From CAZTBB01 sp964611755 (GTDB lineage Bacteria > Pseudomonadota > Alphaproteobacteria > Micavibrionales > Micavibrionaceae), in contig CAZTBB010000074.1 of the NCBI GenBank assembly GCA_964611755.1, positions 1-7,391 on the forward strand: a DNA stretch of 7,391 nt, given 5' to 3'. Made by a program: the position numbers and the translations under genes. Of the stretch, positions 6,763 to 7,391 are shown piece by piece. The notes under the pieces were generated by a model, which worked only from the letters and a program-made list of their open reading frames with translations, made no database searches and was not told the origin of the DNA. Position 1 is the stretch's first letter. Each line of letters opens with the position of its first letter.

Positions 6763-6780
6763 TTTGCAATCCAACGCAAA
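6763..6780. repeat. Inverted repeat, possible operator
   Basis: TTTGC at 6763-6767 and GCAAA at 6776-6780, separated by 8 bases. It overlaps the -35 box and the spacer of the rightward promoter, where a bound protein would block RNA polymerase. The arms are only five bases, so chance is possible; I do not recognise it as the site of a known regulator. Confidence 0.35.
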
Positions 6781-6792
6781 CATCTTTATAAG
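6764..6792 (+). promoter_or_regulatory. Candidate sigma70-type promoter of the rightward gene
   Basis: TTGCAA (6764-6769, 4 of 6 matches to TTGACA), a spacer of exactly 17 bases, and TATAAG (6787-6792, 5 of 6 matches to TATAAT). Transcription would begin near 6799, about 27 bases before the ATG at 6826, leaving room for a short leader. Confidence 0.55.
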
Positions 6793-6825
6793 TCGTGGTT
6801 ATGTTAATTATTTTTGGCGGCTCTG

Positions 6826-7391
6826 ATGGCGCATAAACCTCTCGACAGATTTGAGTATGATGACCGTATTATCATGATTGATGATTGGTACGGTTTTGCG
6901 CTCTATAAAGAGAAGCATGAACTCGGGTTTCATGGCATTCTTATGCCATGTGATGATATCTCGGAAGATGATGTTAAGCAGTTGCTAGGCTATGGAGATA
7001 GGCTGGCGAAGAAAAATCCGGTTTTTCGGACTAAGAATGCCGCCATGCAAATTGATTTGTGCAAAGATTTTGCAGGCAACGCAGCTGAGGGTGTTTCTGA
7101 TAATTTTATTGCTCTGGGAAAAAAGATGATGGAGGCTTTTAGGGGGGCAGCCCTTGATCCTCTCCGGGATATTCCCTTGCTTCAGTATAATGCGCGGGCG
7201 CATACCGAGTTTCTAACTCACAGCCCAACCATGAATATCAATTTTGTTAAAAAAGGAACATTGGTTCAAAAGCCGGATGGGTCTATTTATGAAATTCCCT
7301 GCAATCATGTGTTCTTGTTTGATGAAACAATCGAACATGCTTCTGATCCGGATAGTTCATTTGCGGACCCCCGTATCATGGCTGTCGTATT
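6826..7391 (+). CDS. Unrecognised protein, 3' end cut off; possible 2OG-Fe(II) oxygenase-like core
   Basis: An open frame from the ATG at 6826 to the window edge (188 codons plus two bases) with no stop. A GGCGG five bases upstream is a weak ribosome binding site, and a good promoter ends 34 bases before it. I do not recognise the family by overall sequence. The N-terminal part is acidic and mixed (IIMIDDWYGFALYK at 15-28, then GFHGILMPCDDISEDDV at 34-50). Residues 126-188 contain H126-x-E128, then a likely strand-turn-strand (KKGTLVQKPDGSIYEIP, 142-158), VFLFDETIEHASDP (162-175) with H171, and R183 in P-R-I-M-A-V-V. An H-x-D/E ... H ... R order on beta strands is how 2-oxoglutarate/Fe(II) oxygenases bind iron and 2-oxoglutarate, so that fold is possible but unproven. 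A cupin-like protein is an alternative. No signal peptide or membrane segment is visible. Confidence 0.7.
   Translation, partial: MAHKPLDRFEYDDRIIMIDDWYGFALYKEKHELGFHGILMPCDDISEDDVKQLLGYGDRLAKKNPVFRTKNAAMQIDLCKDFAGNAAEGVSDNFIALGKKMMEAFRGAALDPLRDIPLLQYNARAHTEFLTHSPTMNINFVKKGTLVQKPDGSIYEIPCNHVFLFDETIEHASDPDSSFADPRIMAVV

Larger units (their letters stand above)
6618..6825. other. Divergent intergenic region between atpH and the rightward gene
   Basis: 208 bases with no supported gene. It is AT-rich in the middle (6695-6800) and holds candidate promoters for both directions, an inverted repeat TTTTG-AA-CAAAA (6695-6706) just upstream of the leftward -35 box, and a second inverted repeat TTTGC-N8-GCAAA (6763-6780) inside the rightward promoter. 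No RNA gene or terminator was recognised. Confidence 0.7.

Noticed and set aside
6801..6836. Eleven-codon upstream ORF (MLIIFGGSDGA) overlapping the start of the rightward gene
   Set aside because: It starts within a couple of bases of the predicted transcription start, has no ribosome binding site and is too short to judge.

Overview
The window carries the complete F1 sector of an F-type ATP synthase operon on the minus strand, in the order atpH-atpA-atpG-(small ORF)-atpD-atpC, occupying positions 6617 down to 1195. No F0 genes (atpB, atpE, atpF) are visible. A five-gene F1 cluster with F0 encoded elsewhere is typical of Alphaproteobacteria. The subunit sequences agree with this, including a Lys/Thr/Ala-rich N-terminal extension on AtpD. 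Base composition looks moderate, not high-GC. I cannot name the genus.

Layout from left to right. Positions 2-244 (+) are the 3' end of a fold-type IV PLP enzyme, probably aminodeoxychorismate lyase (PabC). After a 42-base gap comes a LOG-family (TIGR00730-type) Rossmann protein at 287-1198 (+). It is much longer than usual because its C-terminal half looks like a degenerate copy of the part before it. Its stop codon shares a TTAA with the stop of atpC, so the two transcription units meet tail to tail with no intergenic space. From there to 6617 the minus strand is the F1 operon: epsilon, beta, an unrecognised 91-residue protein, gamma, alpha, delta. All junctions are short (14-50 bases) and most starts have a visible ribosome binding site. 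The unrecognised ORF sits between atpG and atpD, where most bacteria have nothing.

The 208 bases between atpH and the next gene form a divergent promoter region. A good sigma70-like promoter points right; its spacer overlaps an inverted repeat that could be an operator. A weaker candidate points left into atpH. The rightward gene begins at 6826 and runs off the window edge. It is not recognised, but it has an H-x-E ... H ... R pattern that loosely resembles a 2-oxoglutarate/Fe(II) oxygenase core.

How they work together: the five atp products form the catalytic head, central stalk (gamma, epsilon) and peripheral-stalk contact (delta) of the proton-driven ATP synthase. The PabC-like enzyme and the LOG protein form a separate small rightward unit with no visible functional link to it. 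The observations most worth a second look are the ORF embedded in the F1 operon, the internally duplicated LOG protein, and the truncated divergent gene with its promoter/operator arrangement.
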